Below, piece after piece: positions 1 through 15,103 of a DNA stretch of 56,299 nucleotides; positions within the stretch are counted from its first letter, which is position 1, and the number at the start of each line of letters is the position of its first letter. The notes beneath the pieces are model-generated. The model saw only the letters and a list, made by a program, of their open reading frames with translations, was not told where the DNA came from and did not search any database. The stretch comes from Quadrisphaera sp. RL12-1S. Lineage in GTDB: Bacteria; Actinomycetota; Actinomycetes; Actinomycetales; Quadrisphaeraceae. Position numbers and translations under genes: made by a program. The stretch spans positions 1-56,299 of the forward strand of contig NZ_JACNME010000007.1 of assembly GCF_014270065.1 (NCBI RefSeq), read 5' to 3'.

Positions 1-721
1 GAGCCGGCTCGGCGGCGCGCGGCTGGAGGTCGGCCGGGCCCTGGGCGGCGCGCCGGGAGCGGCGGCTGGGCGGCTCGGTGGGCGCCGGCGCCGACCAGGC
101 GGCGGGCGGGGCGACGGGGGCCGTGGGGACCGGGGCGACCGGGGCGACCGGCGCGGCGGGCGCCGCGCTGCGGGCCCGGACCGGTGCGGGGTCCGGGCGG
201 TCCGCGAGGGTGCCGTCAGAGGGCAGCGAGGCGGCGCGGCGACGGCGGCGCAGCGGCGCCTCGAGGGCGGCGATCTCGTCGGTGGTCGGCCAGCCGCCCG
301 CGAGGGAGGCCGGCAGCGCCTCCTCAGACCGGCCGGTGGGGGCCACCGGCACCGGGACGGGCGCCGAGGGGTGCGCCGAGGGCATCCCGTCCGACCAGTC
401 CCCGGCCCACGACGGGGGTGCCGTGCGCTGGCCGGGCAGGCCCAGCAGCGCCGCGAGCTCGGAGAGGCCGTCCGGCGGGGTGGCCAGGGCGGTGGTGGTG
501 CGCTGGCTGGGGAGCCCCGGCCCGCGGCGCTCGGCCGGCGCGAGGGCGCTCAGCTCGGTCAGCGAGGAACGGCGTCCGCCGCGGTCGGCCAGGTCCTCGC
601 GGGCGGCCCGGCTGTTGGGCCAGCTGCCGCGGACCCGCGTGCCGGACGGGCGCTCGCGCACGTCCACCGGAGCGCCGGGGGACTCGACGAGCCCTCCCTC
701 GGCTCCGCGGTGAGACGGCAC
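1..721 (-). CDS. Pro/Ala-rich hypothetical protein, N-terminal part (runs off the window)
   Basis: About 240 codons are visible; the gene continues past base 1. I chose the GTG whose first residues read MPSHRGAEGG because GGAGGT lies 6-7 nt upstream. A second in-frame GTG at 667 has no comparable site. The visible chain has no membrane segment. It carries acidic/arginine-rich stretches with Leu-rich short helices (LSELAALLGLPGQ) followed by a low-complexity tract of repeated APV triplets. This looks like a disordered linker, as in the N-terminal or juxtamembrane part of a larger protein. I do not recognise a family. Base composition matches its neighbours. Confidence that it is a gene is good, because the frame is long, open and has a strong ribosome site; function is unknown. 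Confidence 0.55.
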   Translation of the reverse strand, partial: MPSHRGAEGGLVESPGAPVDVRERPSGTRVRGSWPNSRAAREDLADRGGRRSSLTELSALAPAERRGPGLPSQRTTTALATPPDGLSELAALLGLPGQRTAPPSWAGDWSDGMPSAHPSAPVPVPVAPTGRSEEALPASLAGGWPTTDEIAALEAPLRRRRRAASLPSDGTLADRPDPAPVRARSAAPAAPVAPVAPVPTAPVAPPAAWSAPAPTEPPSRRSRRAAQGPADLQPRAAEPA

Positions 722-897
722 AGCGGGACCTCCACACGGGCTCGGACAGCGGTGGGCGCACGGCCGCGCCCCGCCCCTGACGTGCAGCGGAGCGTCTCGG
801 CCGGGGCTTCGACGACTGCGAGACTAGGTGAAAGGGGTCCGCCGGTCGGGGACTTCCGGAGTTCCTGTGGAAAAGGAGTTGCACCACTGTCGTTCAC

Positions 898-916
898 TGC
901 AGGTCACAGACCTGCA
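898..916. promoter_or_regulatory. Perfect 8-bp inverted repeat, operator-like
   Basis: TGCAGGTC-ACA-GACCTGCA is a perfect 8-bp inverted repeat with a 3-bp centre. It lies in the 277-bp gap between guaB1 (ends here) and the leftward Pro/Ala-rich gene, about 180 bp upstream of that gene's start. The position and dyad fit a dimeric regulator site for the leftward gene. No regulator can be named from sequence. Confidence 0.4.
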
Positions 917-998
917 ACGCAGCGACACGCCACGCCGACGCGCCGCGGCGCCGGTCCAGGGGTGGGTCAGCGACCTCCCCCGGACCGGCGGTCCGGCC

Positions 999-7155
<6,157 letters not shown>

Positions 7156-7201
7156 CCCCCGCTTCGTCCGCGCTCTCCGCGGCACGTGCGACGGGGAAGC
7201 G

Positions 7202-8188
7202 TCAGGGGCGGATGACGACCTTGCCGAAGACCTCGCCGGCCTCCAGCCGGCGCAGGCCCTCGCCGGCCTCGGCCAGGGGCAGCACGTCGTCCACGAGGGG
7301 CCGCACCCCTGTGGTCGCGCACAGCTGCGCGAGGCGCCGCAGCTCCTCGCGGCTGCCCATGGTCGAGCCGACCACGCGGAGCTGGGTGAAGAAGACCCGG
7401 TTCAGCTCGGCGGGGGCGTCGCCGGTGGTGGCGCCGCAGACCACGACGGTCCCGCCGGGCTTGAGGGAGCGCAGCGAGTGGCCCCACGTGGCCTTCCCCA
7501 CGCTCTCCATGACCGCGTCGACGCGCTCCGGGAGCCGCTCCCCCGGGGCGAACGCCGCGTGGGCCCCGAGCTCCAGCGCGCGGGCTCGGCGCTCCTCGGA
7601 GCGGCTGGTCACCCAGACCCGCAGCCCCGCCGACGCGGCCAGCGCCACCAGCGCCGTCGAGACCCCGCCACCGGCGCCCTGCACGAGCACCGTGTCCCCC
7701 GGTGACGTGCCGGAGTTGGTGAAGAGCATCCGGTAGGCGGTCAGCCAGGCCGTGGGCAGGCACGCGGCCTCCTCGAAGCTCAGCTCGGCGGGCTTGTCGA
7801 CGAGGTTGCGGGCGGGCACCCGCACCACCGGTGCGAGCGTGCCGGGCCAGCGCTCGGACAGCAGCGTCCGGCGCGGGTCGAGGGTCTCCTCCCCCGCCCA
7901 GCCCGGGTCGGACAGCACGGCGTGGACCACCACCTCGCGGCCGTCCTCGGTGGTCCCGGCGGCGTCGCAGCCGAGCACCACCGGCAGCGCCTCGGGGTGC
8001 ACGCCCACCCCGCGCAGGGTCCACAGGTCGTGGCGGTTGAGCGCGGCGGCGCGCACGCGCACCGGCACCCACCCCTCCGGCACGGGAGCGGGCTCCCGCT
8101 CGCCGACCTCGAGGAACTGCAGCGGGTCCTCCTGGAGTCCCGTGGACGGCGGGACGTCGGCCGGGCGCACGGCGCGGGCTGCCAGCAT
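7202..8188 (-). CDS. Zinc-independent MDR-family alcohol dehydrogenase/quinone oxidoreductase
   Basis: A 328-residue medium-chain dehydrogenase/reductase. The GroES-like N-domain has AAALNRHDLWTLRG and LGCDAAGTTEDGREVV. The Rossmann domain has VLVQGAGGGVSTALVALA (dinucleotide-binding glycine motif) and MESVGKATWGHSLRSLKPGG. The structural zinc cysteines of classical alcohol dehydrogenases are absent, which places it with the quinone-reductase-like branch that uses NAD(P)H. Substrate is unknown. It starts at ATG, and its gene ends 47 bp from the convergent SGNH-like gene. The YihY gene upstream is only 17 bp away on the same strand, so the two may be co-transcribed. Confidence 0.85.
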   Translation of the reverse strand: MLAARAVRPADVPPSTGLQEDPLQFLEVGEREPAPVPEGWVPVRVRAAALNRHDLWTLRGVGVHPEALPVVLGCDAAGTTEDGREVVVHAVLSDPGWAGEETLDPRRTLLSERWPGTLAPVVRVPARNLVDKPAELSFEEAACLPTAWLTAYRMLFTNSGTSPGDTVLVQGAGGGVSTALVALAASAGLRVWVTSRSEERRARALELGAHAAFAPGERLPERVDAVMESVGKATWGHSLRSLKPGGTVVVCGATTGDAPAELNRVFFTQLRVVGSTMGSREELRRLAQLCATTGVRPLVDDVLPLAEAGEGLRRLEAGEVFGKVVIRP

Positions 8189-8204
8189 CCGGCCACGCTA
8201 GCCG

Positions 8205-9128
8205 TCAGCCGGCTGGCTCGCCCCGCCGCTCGAGGGCGGCCACCTCCCGGCGGGTGGCGAGGAGCCTGCCGGCCTGCTGCGTGGCCACGTAGCCGAGCAG
8301 CGCCACGAGGTGCAGCAGCCAGACCCACAGCAGCACCGCGGTCCACCCGCCCACGGCCTGGTTGCCGCCGAACGGAGCGCCCAGGTCGATGGGCAGCCAC
8401 AGGAACAGGGTGAAGCCCTGCAGGAACCCGGAGATGAACGCGCCGGTGGCGAAGCCGCCCACCAGCGCGAGCCGCCAGGACGGCGGGTCGGGGGCGACCA
8501 CCCGGAACGACCACGCCAGCGGCACGGACACGGCGATCCAGTCCACGTTGAGCGCCACGTAGACGCCCAGCGCGGTGGCGGCCGGCCGCCCCTCGGAGAA
8601 CAGCGTGGCCAGCAGGGGCGTGATGCCCAGCACGGCCAGCAGCAGCAGGGGCGCCGCCGCCAGGACCGGGAGGACGGCGATGCGCCCGCGCCACCCGGTG
8701 CGGCTCTCGGTGACGCGGTCCAGCGAGCCGTAGGCGCGCCGCAGCCCCTCCCCGTACAGGCTGGCGGCGAACGCGGCGAACAGCGCCACGAACCAGCTGG
8801 TGGAGGCCGCCTGGTCGATGACCGTGCGCGCCACAGCCCCGGCCCCGGAGCCGCGCGGCAGCGCGGCCTCGAGCGTCGTCGACAGGTAGCGGACGTGGTC
8901 CTCCCCCACCACCAGCGTGGCCAGCCGGACGGCCAGCATGAGCATGGGGACGCCGGCGATGGCGGCGTAGAAGGTGACGGCCGCCCCGTGGAGCAGGAGG
9001 TCCTGCCGGCTCAGCTGCGAGCGCACGGCCCAGGGCAGGGCGCCGAGCACCTGGCGCCACGCGCCCCGTCCGGGGCCGCGTCCGGTGGGGCGCTGCCCGC
9101 GGTCCCGCCGCGCCGCCACCGTGCTCAC
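8205..9128 (-). CDS. YihY/BrkB family inner-membrane protein
   Basis: The 307-residue product has about six hydrophobic segments and family signatures: HGAAVTFYAAIAGVPMLML in the first helix, SLYGEGLRRAYGSLDRV, and FATGAFISGFLQGFTLFLW near the fifth helix. A basic N-terminus (ARRDRGQRPTGRG) and a C-terminal cytosolic tail (LLATRREVAALERR) fit the family. YihY/BrkB proteins are membrane proteins of uncertain role; the old annotation 'ribonuclease BN' is not supported. The start is GTG. It lies just upstream of the MDR oxidoreductase on the same strand. Confidence 0.88.
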   Translation of the reverse strand: MSTVAARRDRGQRPTGRGPGRGAWRQVLGALPWAVRSQLSRQDLLLHGAAVTFYAAIAGVPMLMLAVRLATLVVGEDHVRYLSTTLEAALPRGSGAGAVARTVIDQAASTSWFVALFAAFAASLYGEGLRRAYGSLDRVTESRTGWRGRIAVLPVLAAAPLLLLAVLGITPLLATLFSEGRPAATALGVYVALNVDWIAVSVPLAWSFRVVAPDPPSWRLALVGGFATGAFISGFLQGFTLFLWLPIDLGAPFGGNQAVGGWTAVLLWVWLLHLVALLGYVATQQAGRLLATRREVAALERRGEPAG

Positions 9129-9231
9129 ACCCCCATGCTCCCCCGTCCGGCGCGCTCGTGCGGCGGCGGAGCCGCAGGACGCGCCCGCGCCGCCGTCGTC
9201 GTCGCCGTCGTGCGGGGTGCGGGGCGGGTCC

Positions 9232-10392
9232 TCAGCCGGTGATGCCCAGGCGGCGCAGCTCCACCGCCAGGTCGTGGGGGCGGCTGGCCACGCCCAGGGC
9301 GTCCTCCTCGGAGACCACGCCGTCGCGCACCAGGGCCACCAGGGCCTGGTCGAAGGTCTGCATGCCGTAGAAGCCGCCGTCGGCCACGAGGTCGTGGATG
9401 CCGGAGGTCAGTGACGGGTCGGCGACGGCCTGGGCCACGCGCGGGGTGCCGACCGCCACCTCGAGGACGACGACGCGGCCCTGCCCGTCCGCCCGCTGCA
9501 CCAGGCGCTGGCAGATGATCCCCCGCAGCGAACCCGCCAGGCCGAGCCGCACCTGCTGCTGCTCGTGGGGCGGGAAGAAGTCGACGATGCGCGAGACGGT
9601 CTCGGTGGCGTCGGTGGTGTGCAGGGTCGACAGCACGAGGTGCCCGGTCTCGGCGGCGGACAGCGCGGCGCGCACCGTCTCGGCGTCGCGCATCTCGCCC
9701 ACGAGGATGACGTCGGGGTCCTGGCGCATCGCCGCGCGCAGGGCGCTGGCGAAGTCGCGGGTGTCCACCCGCACCTCGCGCTGGTTGACCATGCCCAGCT
9801 TGTCCGCGTGGAGGACCTCGACCGGGTCCTCCAGGGTCATGATGTGGCACTCGCGGGTGCTGTTGACGTGGTCGATCATGCTCGACAGCGTCGTGGTCTT
9901 GCCCGAGCCGGTGGGGCCCGTGACCAGCACCAGCCCCCGCGGCTCCAGCGCCAGGGAGGAGATCACCGGCGGCAGGCCCAGCTCCTCGAGGCTCACGGGC
10001 GTGGTGGACACCCGGCGGAACACCAGGCCGACCGTGCCCCGCTGCCGGTAGGCGTTGGCGCGGAAGCGGCCCACGCCCGGGATCGAGTACGCGAAGTCCG
10101 CCTCGTTGGTGCGCGCGAACTCCTCCGCGAGGTCGGGGCGCAGCACCTCGGCCACCATCCGCTGCGTGTCCGCGGGCACCAGCTCGGGGGCGCGCAGCTT
10201 GCGCAGGCGCCCGTCGATGCGCACCCGCGGCGGCGACCCCACCTTGCAGTGCAGGTCCGAGCCGGACAGGTCCACCAGGGCCCTCAGGTACTGCTGGACG
10301 TCCGACGGCGACGACGGAGCGTGCGCCCCTGACGCCGCCGCGGCGGGCGGGGGCGTCTGGGCGGGCACGCGCGCGTCGCTGACCTGGCTCAC
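9232..10392 (-). CDS. pilT: Type IV pilus retraction-type ATPase PilT
   Basis: The 386-residue protein belongs to the PilT class of secretion ATPases, cytosolic hexamers that depolymerise type IV pili. Motifs in order: N-terminal domain with LVDLSGSDLHCKVGSPPRVRIDG, Walker A GPTGSGKTTTLSSM, Asp box LEDPVE, Walker B VILVGEMRDAETV, His box TGHLVLSTLHT, and a C-terminal AIRA-like region. The first 35 residues are Pro/Ala-rich and variable. The start is GTG. No pilB, pilC, pilin or prepilin peptidase is next to it, and it is a different ATPase class from the tadA gene 30 kb away. A complete type IVa system must therefore be elsewhere, or the protein works alone. Confidence 0.92.
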   Translation of the reverse strand: MSQVSDARVPAQTPPPAAAASGAHAPSSPSDVQQYLRALVDLSGSDLHCKVGSPPRVRIDGRLRKLRAPELVPADTQRMVAEVLRPDLAEEFARTNEADFAYSIPGVGRFRANAYRQRGTVGLVFRRVSTTPVSLEELGLPPVISSLALEPRGLVLVTGPTGSGKTTTLSSMIDHVNSTRECHIMTLEDPVEVLHADKLGMVNQREVRVDTRDFASALRAAMRQDPDVILVGEMRDAETVRAALSAAETGHLVLSTLHTTDATETVSRIVDFFPPHEQQQVRLGLAGSLRGIICQRLVQRADGQGRVVVLEVAVGTPRVAQAVADPSLTSGIHDLVADGGFYGMQTFDQALVALVRDGVVSEEDALGVASRPHDLAVELRRLGITG

Positions 10393-10479
10393 CCCACGCC
10401 CATCGGCTCGTGGCGGCGCTCACCTGAGCCTGTGGGACCATCGGGGTGAGCCTGACGTCTCATCGAGAGGAGGACCGCC

Positions 10480-10554
10480 ATGAGCAAGCGCGCACGCAAG
10501 CGCCGCGACCGCAAGAAGGGTGGCGCCAACCACGGCAAGCGCCCCAACTCCTGA
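10480..10554 (+). CDS. Ribosomal protein bL37 (24 residues)
   Basis: This 25-codon gene starts with ATG 6 nt after GAGAGGAGG, one of the strongest ribosome sites in the window. The product begins MSKRARKRRDRKK and ends NHGKRPNS, is almost entirely Arg/Lys, and matches the actinobacterial large-subunit protein bL37 described from mycobacterial ribosome structures, which is also 24 residues and ends KANHGKRPN-type. It binds 23S rRNA near the peptidyl transferase region in those structures. A perfect 20-bp hairpin 28 nt after the stop is its likely terminator. Genes this short are often missed by annotation pipelines. Confidence 0.88.
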   Translation: MSKRARKRRDRKKGGANHGKRPNS

Positions 10555-10582
10555 GGGAGCTGGCAGCGACCGCTGCTGGGAG

Positions 10583-10623
10583 CACGAGAGGCCGGGACCC
10601 CGTCGGGGTCCCGGCCTCTCGTG
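10583..10623. terminator. Long perfect hairpin between bL37 and rsrA
   Basis: A 20-bp perfect inverted repeat (left arm starts CACGAGAGGCCGGGA) with a single unpaired T in the centre. It lies between convergent genes, so it can terminate both. No U-tract is present, as is common in high-GC actinobacteria. Confidence 0.8.
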
Positions 10624-10645
10624 GTCCCGGCGGTGGCTCGCGCCC

Positions 10646-10960
10646 TCAGCCCTCGACGGTGGTCGTGCGGGTCACGCGCGTGACGACGGCGGAGCCGTCT
10701 GCGGCGTGCGCGGTCACCGTGGTCTGCACCGTCTGCACGCGGGTGATGGAGGCCACGATCTTCGCCCGCAGGGCGGCCGGGGCCTGCTCGGCGCAGCAGC
10801 GGCGCACCAGCGCCTTGAGCGCCGCCTCCACCTCGTACTCCTCCAGGCACGGCGGGCACGCCTCGAGATGCTGGTGGATGTCGGCCAGCTCCTCGGCCGA
10901 GACCTCCCCGTCCAGCGCGGAGTAGATGCGCTCGAGGACCCCGTCGCACTCGGCGCTCAC
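10646..10960 (-). CDS. rsrA: Mycothiol-system anti-sigma-R factor RsrA (zinc, redox sensing)
   Basis: The 104-residue protein is a ZAS-family zinc anti-sigma factor. It contains Cys5 and the H-x3-C-x2-C motif His31, Cys35, Cys38 (HLEACPPC). Family knowledge: the reduced zinc form holds SigR inactive, and disulfide stress releases zinc and the sigma factor. Additional Cys residues lie in LVRRCCAEQ. The C-terminal 40 residues (Val/Thr-rich) are variable. The GTG start overlaps the sigR stop by four bases (GTGA), so the two are translationally coupled and probably made in matched amounts. It ends 23 bp from the shared terminator. Confidence 0.93.
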   Translation of the reverse strand: MSAECDGVLERIYSALDGEVSAEELADIHQHLEACPPCLEEYEVEAALKALVRRCCAEQAPAALRAKIVASITRVQTVQTTVTAHAADGSAVVTRVTRTTTVEG

Positions 10961-11655
10961 GACGCGTCCCCCGTCCCGGCGGACGACCCGGCGGTGGCCG
11001 CCGCAGCGGCGCCCGCGGGCGCGGCCTCGGCGGGGATGAGCCCGCGCTCGCGGGCGTAGTCCTGCAGCTGCGTGCGCAGGATGCGGCGCCCGCGGTGCAG
11101 GCGCGACATCACGGTGCCGATCGGCGTTCCCATGATCTCGGCGATCTCCTTGTACGCGAAGCCCTCGACGTCCGCGTAGTAGACCGCCATCCGGAAGTCC
11201 TCCGGGACGGCCTGCAGGGCCCGCTTGACGTCGGAGTCAGGCAGGTGGTCCAGCGCCTCGGTCTCCGCCGAGCGCAGACCGGTGGAGCTGTGCGCCTCGG
11301 CGCGCGCCAGCTGCCAGTCCTCGATCTCGTCGGTGGCCGCCTGCTGGGGCTGCCGCTGCTTCTTGCGGTAGGTGTTGATGTAGGTGTTGGTGAGGATCCG
11401 GTACAGCCAGGCTTTGAGGTTGGTGCCCGGGCGGTACTGGTGGAAGCTGGCGAACGCCTTCGCGAACGCCTCCTGCACCAGGTCCTCCGCGTCCGCGGGG
11501 TTGCGCGTCATGCGCAGCGCGGCGGAGTACAGCTGGTCGAGGTGCTGCAGCGCCTCGGCCTCGAACCGGGCCGTGCGCTCCTCGGGGGTCTCCTCGGGGG
11601 CCCGCACCGTGTCGTCGGTGCCGGCGTCAGCGCGGGTGGCCGGGTCGTCGCTCAT
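10957..11655 (-). CDS. sigR: ECF sigma factor SigR (SigH), thiol-oxidative stress
   Basis: The 232-residue product has region 2 ([30 protein letters not shown], then [21 protein letters not shown]) and region 4 ([42 protein letters not shown], split here in two motifs). It is the SigR/SigH group that controls thioredoxin and mycothiol genes. An Ala-rich tail follows region 4. I start at ATG ([12 protein letters not shown]), preceded by a G-rich stretch. An in-frame GTG at 11718 would add 21 residues; Streptomyces makes a longer, unstable SigR isoform from an upstream start, so the extension may be real. The 251 bp upstream to the DoxX-like gene hold no other gene. I saw no convincing GGGAAT/GTT promoter for self-regulation. 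Confidence 0.93.
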   Translation of the reverse strand: MSDDPATRADAGTDDTVRAPEETPEERTARFEAEALQHLDQLYSAALRMTRNPADAEDLVQEAFAKAFASFHQYRPGTNLKAWLYRILTNTYINTYRKKQRQPQQAATDEIEDWQLARAEAHSSTGLRSAETEALDHLPDSDVKRALQAVPEDFRMAVYYADVEGFAYKEIAEIMGTPIGTVMSRLHRGRRILRTQLQDYARERGLIPAEAAPAGAAAAATAGSSAGTGDAS

Positions 11656-11906
11656 CGCCCCCCACAGTAGTCGGGGGGGCGGCACAAGGGCCTCTCCCAG
11701 CGGTTCGGCGACGAGCACGCGCTCCTCCTGCTCCGGCGGGTCGGGTGTCCGCCGGGCGGTGCAACGCCACCTGCGCGGTCGTTGTTCCGGCGCCCGGGTC
11801 CGGTGCCGCTCCCGGGGCCCGGCGGACCGGCCCTCCCCGCGGCCAGGACGACCAGGACGACCACCCGTGGTGGCGGGCGGTCCAGCGGTGCGGTAGGACG
11901 GGTGGC

Positions 11907-12473
11907 ATGAGCCTAGTCCGTCGTCTCGCCCGACCGCTGCTCGCGGCCCCGTTCGTCTACGGCGGCATCGACCAGCTCCGCAAGCCCGCCGCCAAGGTCG
12001 ACGGCGGCGGCCCGGTGATCCCGGCCCTCAAGGGCCTGGCCATCGGCCCGGTCACGCTGCCCAGCGACGACGCCGGCCTGGTGCGCCTCAACGGCGCCCT
12101 CATGACCACGGCCGGCCTCGCGCTCGCCGTCGGCAAGGCCCCCCGGGTCTCCTCGGCGGTGCTCGCCGCGTCGCTGGTGCCCACCACCCTCACCGGCCAC
12201 CGGTTCTGGGAGGCGCCCGACGCCAAGACCCGCCAGCTGCAGCTGGTGCAGGCGCTCAAGAACGCCGCCCTGTTCGGCGGCCTGCTCATCGCCGCGGTGG
12301 ACCTCGACGGCAAGCCGGGTCTGGCCTGGCGCGCCCAGCACGCCGCGAAGACCACGCAGCGCTCGGCCAAGGTCGCCACCGCCGCGGGCACCGCGGTGGC
12401 CAAGCGCGCCCAGAAGAAGGCGCGCAAGAGCGCCAAGCGCGCCCAGAAGAAGCTCGAGAAGGCGCTCGACTGA
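11907..12473 (+). CDS. DoxX-like membrane protein with basic C-terminal tail
   Basis: The 188-residue protein has four hydrophobic stretches in its first 140 residues ([63 protein letters not shown]), in the order of DoxX-family proteins. The last 45 residues form a Lys/Ala-rich helix ([19 protein letters not shown]), likely cytoplasmic and able to bind acidic partners or nucleic acid. Members have been linked to thiol redox control in mycobacteria; its location next to sigR fits but is not proof. It starts at ATG; a weak site GGACGGGTGG precedes it. Confidence 0.8.
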   Translation: MSLVRRLARPLLAAPFVYGGIDQLRKPAAKVDGGGPVIPALKGLAIGPVTLPSDDAGLVRLNGALMTTAGLALAVGKAPRVSSAVLAASLVPTTLTGHRFWEAPDAKTRQLQLVQALKNAALFGGLLIAAVDLDGKPGLAWRAQHAAKTTQRSAKVATAAGTAVAKRAQKKARKSAKRAQKKLEKALD

Positions 12474-12495
12474 GCTCCTGACCCCAACCCGGCGG

Positions 12496-12527
12496 GCCGG
12501 CCGGTGCGCTGCGGCGCACGGGCCGGC
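12496..12527 (+). terminator. Hairpin after the DoxX-like gene
   Basis: Arms GCCGGCCGGTGCG and CGCACGGGCCGGC pair over 13 positions with one mismatch and a 6-nt loop, 22 nt after the stop. Confidence 0.5.
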
Positions 12528-12575
12528 TCGTCGGTCGTGGCCGCAGGTGCGCGGGGCGCCGTACGCTCGGCAGTG

Positions 12576-13937
12576 ATGAGCCCCTCCACCAGCACGTCTG
12601 CCAGCACGGTGAACGCCCCCCTCGACTGGGCGGCACCCCTCAGCGAGGCCCCCGTCGACGCCGAGGTCCGCCTGCCGGGCTCGAAGTCGCTGACCAACCG
12701 CTACCTGGTGCTCGCGGCGCTGGCGGAGGGCCCCTCGGAGCTGAGGGCCCCGCTGCGCTCGCGCGACACCCTGCTCATGGCCGCTGCCGTGGCCTCGCTG
12801 GGGGCGCGCGTCACCGACGCGCCGGCCAGCTCCGACGGCTCGAACCCCACCGAGGTCGCGACCTGGCGCGTGGAGCCGGGTGCCCTGCGCGGCGCGGGCC
12901 AGCTCGACTGCGGCCTGGCCGGCACCGTCATGCGCTTCCTGCCGCCGGTGGCCGCCCTGGCCTCGGGCGACACGACCTTCGACGGGGACCCGCACGCCCG
13001 CACCCGCCCCATGGCCCCGCTGCTGGGCGCCCTGCGCGACCTCGGGGCCCGAGTCGACGACGACGGGCGCGGCCTCATGCCCTTCACCGTGCGCGGCACC
13101 GGCCGGCTGCCGGGCGGTCGCACGGTCATGGACGCCAGCGCCTCCAGCCAGTTCGTCTCCGCCCTGCTGCTGGCGGCGGCGCGCAGCGACAGCGGCGTCG
13201 AGGTGGTGCACGAAGGCGAGCCCGTCCCCAGCGCGCCGCACCTGGTGATGACCCAGCAGGTGCTGCGCGACGCCGGCGTGGAGGTCGAGACCGACCTCGC
13301 CACCACCGGCGGCGCCTCCGGCACGCACTGGCGGGTGGCGCCCGGCCGGGTGGGGGCCCTCGACGTCGACGTCGAGCCCGACCTGTCCAACGCCGCGCCG
13401 TTCCTCGCGGCCGCGCTGGTCACCGGTGGCCGCGTCACCGTGCCCGGGTGGCCGCAGCGCACCACGCAGGCCGGTGACGCCCTGCGCGACCTGCTCGACG
13501 AGATGGGCGCCGACGTCGACCTCACCCCCGAGGGCCTCACCGTGCGCGGCGGTGACGGCGTGTCCGGCATCGACGCCGACCTCCACGACGTCGGCGAGCT
13601 GGCGCCCGTCCTCGCCGCTGTGGCGGCCCTCGCCGACACCCCCACGCGCCTGCGCGGCATCGCCCACCTGCGCGGCCACGAGACCGACCGCCTCGCGGCG
13701 CTGGCCACCGAGCTCAACGCCCTCGGCGGGGACGTCTCCGAGACCGAGGACGGCCTGCTCATCCGGCCGCGCCCGCTGCACGGCGGGACGTTCTCCACCT
13801 ACGGCGACCACCGGATGGCGACGGCGGCCGCGGTGCTCGGGCTGGCGGTGCCCGGCGTCGTCGTCCTCGACGTGGGCACCACGGCCAAGACGCTGCCCGA
13901 CTTCCCGGGCCTGTGGACGGGGATGCTCGCTCGCTGA
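12576..13937 (+). CDS. aroA: 3-phosphoshikimate 1-carboxyvinyltransferase (EPSP synthase)
   Basis: A 453-residue enzyme transferring the enolpyruvyl group of phosphoenolpyruvate to shikimate-3-phosphate in aromatic amino-acid synthesis. Signatures: [18 protein letters not shown] (substrate Lys and Ser), [55 protein letters not shown] and the C-terminal [11 protein letters not shown] with the active-site Lys. The start is the ATG giving MSPSTSTS. Its stop overlaps the rsgA start by one base (TGATG), so rsgA is translationally coupled. The aroA-rsgA pair near sigR/sigH is also found in Mycobacterium. Confidence 0.96.
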   Translation: MSPSTSTSASTVNAPLDWAAPLSEAPVDAEVRLPGSKSLTNRYLVLAALAEGPSELRAPLRSRDTLLMAAAVASLGARVTDAPASSDGSNPTEVATWRVEPGALRGAGQLDCGLAGTVMRFLPPVAALASGDTTFDGDPHARTRPMAPLLGALRDLGARVDDDGRGLMPFTVRGTGRLPGGRTVMDASASSQFVSALLLAAARSDSGVEVVHEGEPVPSAPHLVMTQQVLRDAGVEVETDLATTGGASGTHWRVAPGRVGALDVDVEPDLSNAAPFLAAALVTGGRVTVPGWPQRTTQAGDALRDLLDEMGADVDLTPEGLTVRGGDGVSGIDADLHDVGELAPVLAAVAALADTPTRLRGIAHLRGHETDRLAALATELNALGGDVSETEDGLLIRPRPLHGGTFSTYGDHRMATAAAVLGLAVPGVVVLDVGTTAKTLPDFPGLWTGMLAR

Positions 13938-15025
13938 TGGCCGGCTCCAGCGACGGGGAGCGCCGGCGCGCCTCCGGGTACGACGAGCGCGACGTGCGGG
14001 TCCGGCCCAACCGCCGCGGCTCGCGGCCGCGCACGAAGGACCGTCCCGACCACGCCGACGCCGTGCCGGCGCGCGTGCTCACCATCGACAGGGGCCGCAT
14101 CACCACCCTCGTCGGTGAGGGGCAGGACGACGAGCGCGAGGTGGTCGCGATGCGCGCCCGCGAGCTGGGGCGCGCGGGCATCGCCGTGGGTGACCGCGTG
14201 GGCGTGGTCGGTAACACCAGCGGCGAGGTGGACACCCTCGCCCGGATCGTGCGGATCGAGGAGCGCAGCTCGGTGCTGCGGCGCACCGCCGACGACACGG
14301 ACCCCGTCGAGCGGGTGCTCGTGGGCAACGCCGACCAGCTGCTCGTGGTGACGGCCGTGGCCGACCCGGCGCCCGTGCAGCGCATGGTGGACCGGTGCCT
14401 GGCCGCGGCCTACGACGGCGGGCTGCAGCCGGTGCTGGTGCTCACCAAGGCCGACCTCGGCGACCCGGCCGAGGCCCTGGCCGCGTGGGCGGCGCTCGAC
14501 GTGCCGGTGCTCGTGGTGCGCCGCCGCGTGCTGGAGGACGGCACGCGCGTGCTGGACGGCGCCGACGCCGTCCGGGAGCGTCTGGCGGGGCACGAGAGCG
14601 TGCTCGTGGGCCCGTCCGGCGTGGGCAAGTCGACGCTGGTCAACGCCCTGGTGCCCGGGGCGGGCCGTGCGACGGGCTCGGTCAACGAGAACACCGGACG
14701 CGGCCGGCACACCTCCAGCTCGGCGGTGGCGCTGTCGCTGCGCGACGCCGGCGGCGAGCGGACCGGATGGGTCATCGACACCCCGGGCGTGCGCAGCTTC
14801 GGGCTGGCGCACCTGACGCCCGAGCGGCTGCTGCGCGCCTTCAGCGACCTGGAGCCCGGCACCGCGGATTGCCCGCGCGGCTGCACCCACGACGACGCCG
14901 AGACCACCGAGTGCGCGCTGGACGCCTACGTCGCCTCCGGTGCCGCCGGGGAGGCCGGCCCTGCGCGGCTCGACTCGCTGCGACGCCTGCTGCGCAGCCG
15001 CTCCGGCGAGGCCGACCCCCGCTGA
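13937..15025 (+). CDS. rsgA: Ribosome small-subunit-dependent GTPase RsgA
   Basis: A 362-residue circularly permuted GTPase of late 30S assembly. An OB-fold N-domain (AVGDRVGVV) precedes the permuted G motifs: LTKADLG (G4) comes first, then GPSGVGKSTLVNAL (G1), TGRGRHTSS (G2) and DTPGVRSFG (G3). The C-terminal zinc finger is CPRGCTHDDAETTEC. The first 45 residues are basic and disordered (RVRPNRRGSRPRTKDR). The ATG overlaps the aroA stop codon, and this choice gives the usual MAGSS-type start. An upstream ATG 24 nt earlier is inside aroA and less likely. Confidence 0.94.
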   Translation: MAGSSDGERRRASGYDERDVRVRPNRRGSRPRTKDRPDHADAVPARVLTIDRGRITTLVGEGQDDEREVVAMRARELGRAGIAVGDRVGVVGNTSGEVDTLARIVRIEERSSVLRRTADDTDPVERVLVGNADQLLVVTAVADPAPVQRMVDRCLAAAYDGGLQPVLVLTKADLGDPAEALAAWAALDVPVLVVRRRVLEDGTRVLDGADAVRERLAGHESVLVGPSGVGKSTLVNALVPGAGRATGSVNENTGRGRHTSSSAVALSLRDAGGERTGWVIDTPGVRSFGLAHLTPERLLRAFSDLEPGTADCPRGCTHDDAETTECALDAYVASGAAGEAGPARLDSLRRLLRSRSGEADPR

Positions 15026-15041
15026 CCCGCCCTCCCCCACC

Positions 15042-15089
15042 GTGATCATGGACTTCCGAAGCACTTTCCGGCCGTGATCATGGACTTCC
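15042..15089 (+). repeat. 48-bp repeat element, copy 1 (unit-spacer-unit)
   Basis: Two identical 16-bp units GTGATCATGGACTTCC (15042-15057 and 15074-15089) flank a 16-bp spacer GAAGCACTTTCCGGCC. A near-identical copy lies inverted 681 bp downstream. Each unit contains the palindrome TGATCA. Confidence 0.75.
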
Positions 15090-15103
15090 CGCGCACGCCG
15101 CCG

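Noticed and set aside
850-861. GGACTTCCGGAG at 850-861 as a third copy of the 48-bp repeat
   Set aside because: Only 12 bases match and the GTGATCAT half is missing; chance similarity is likely.
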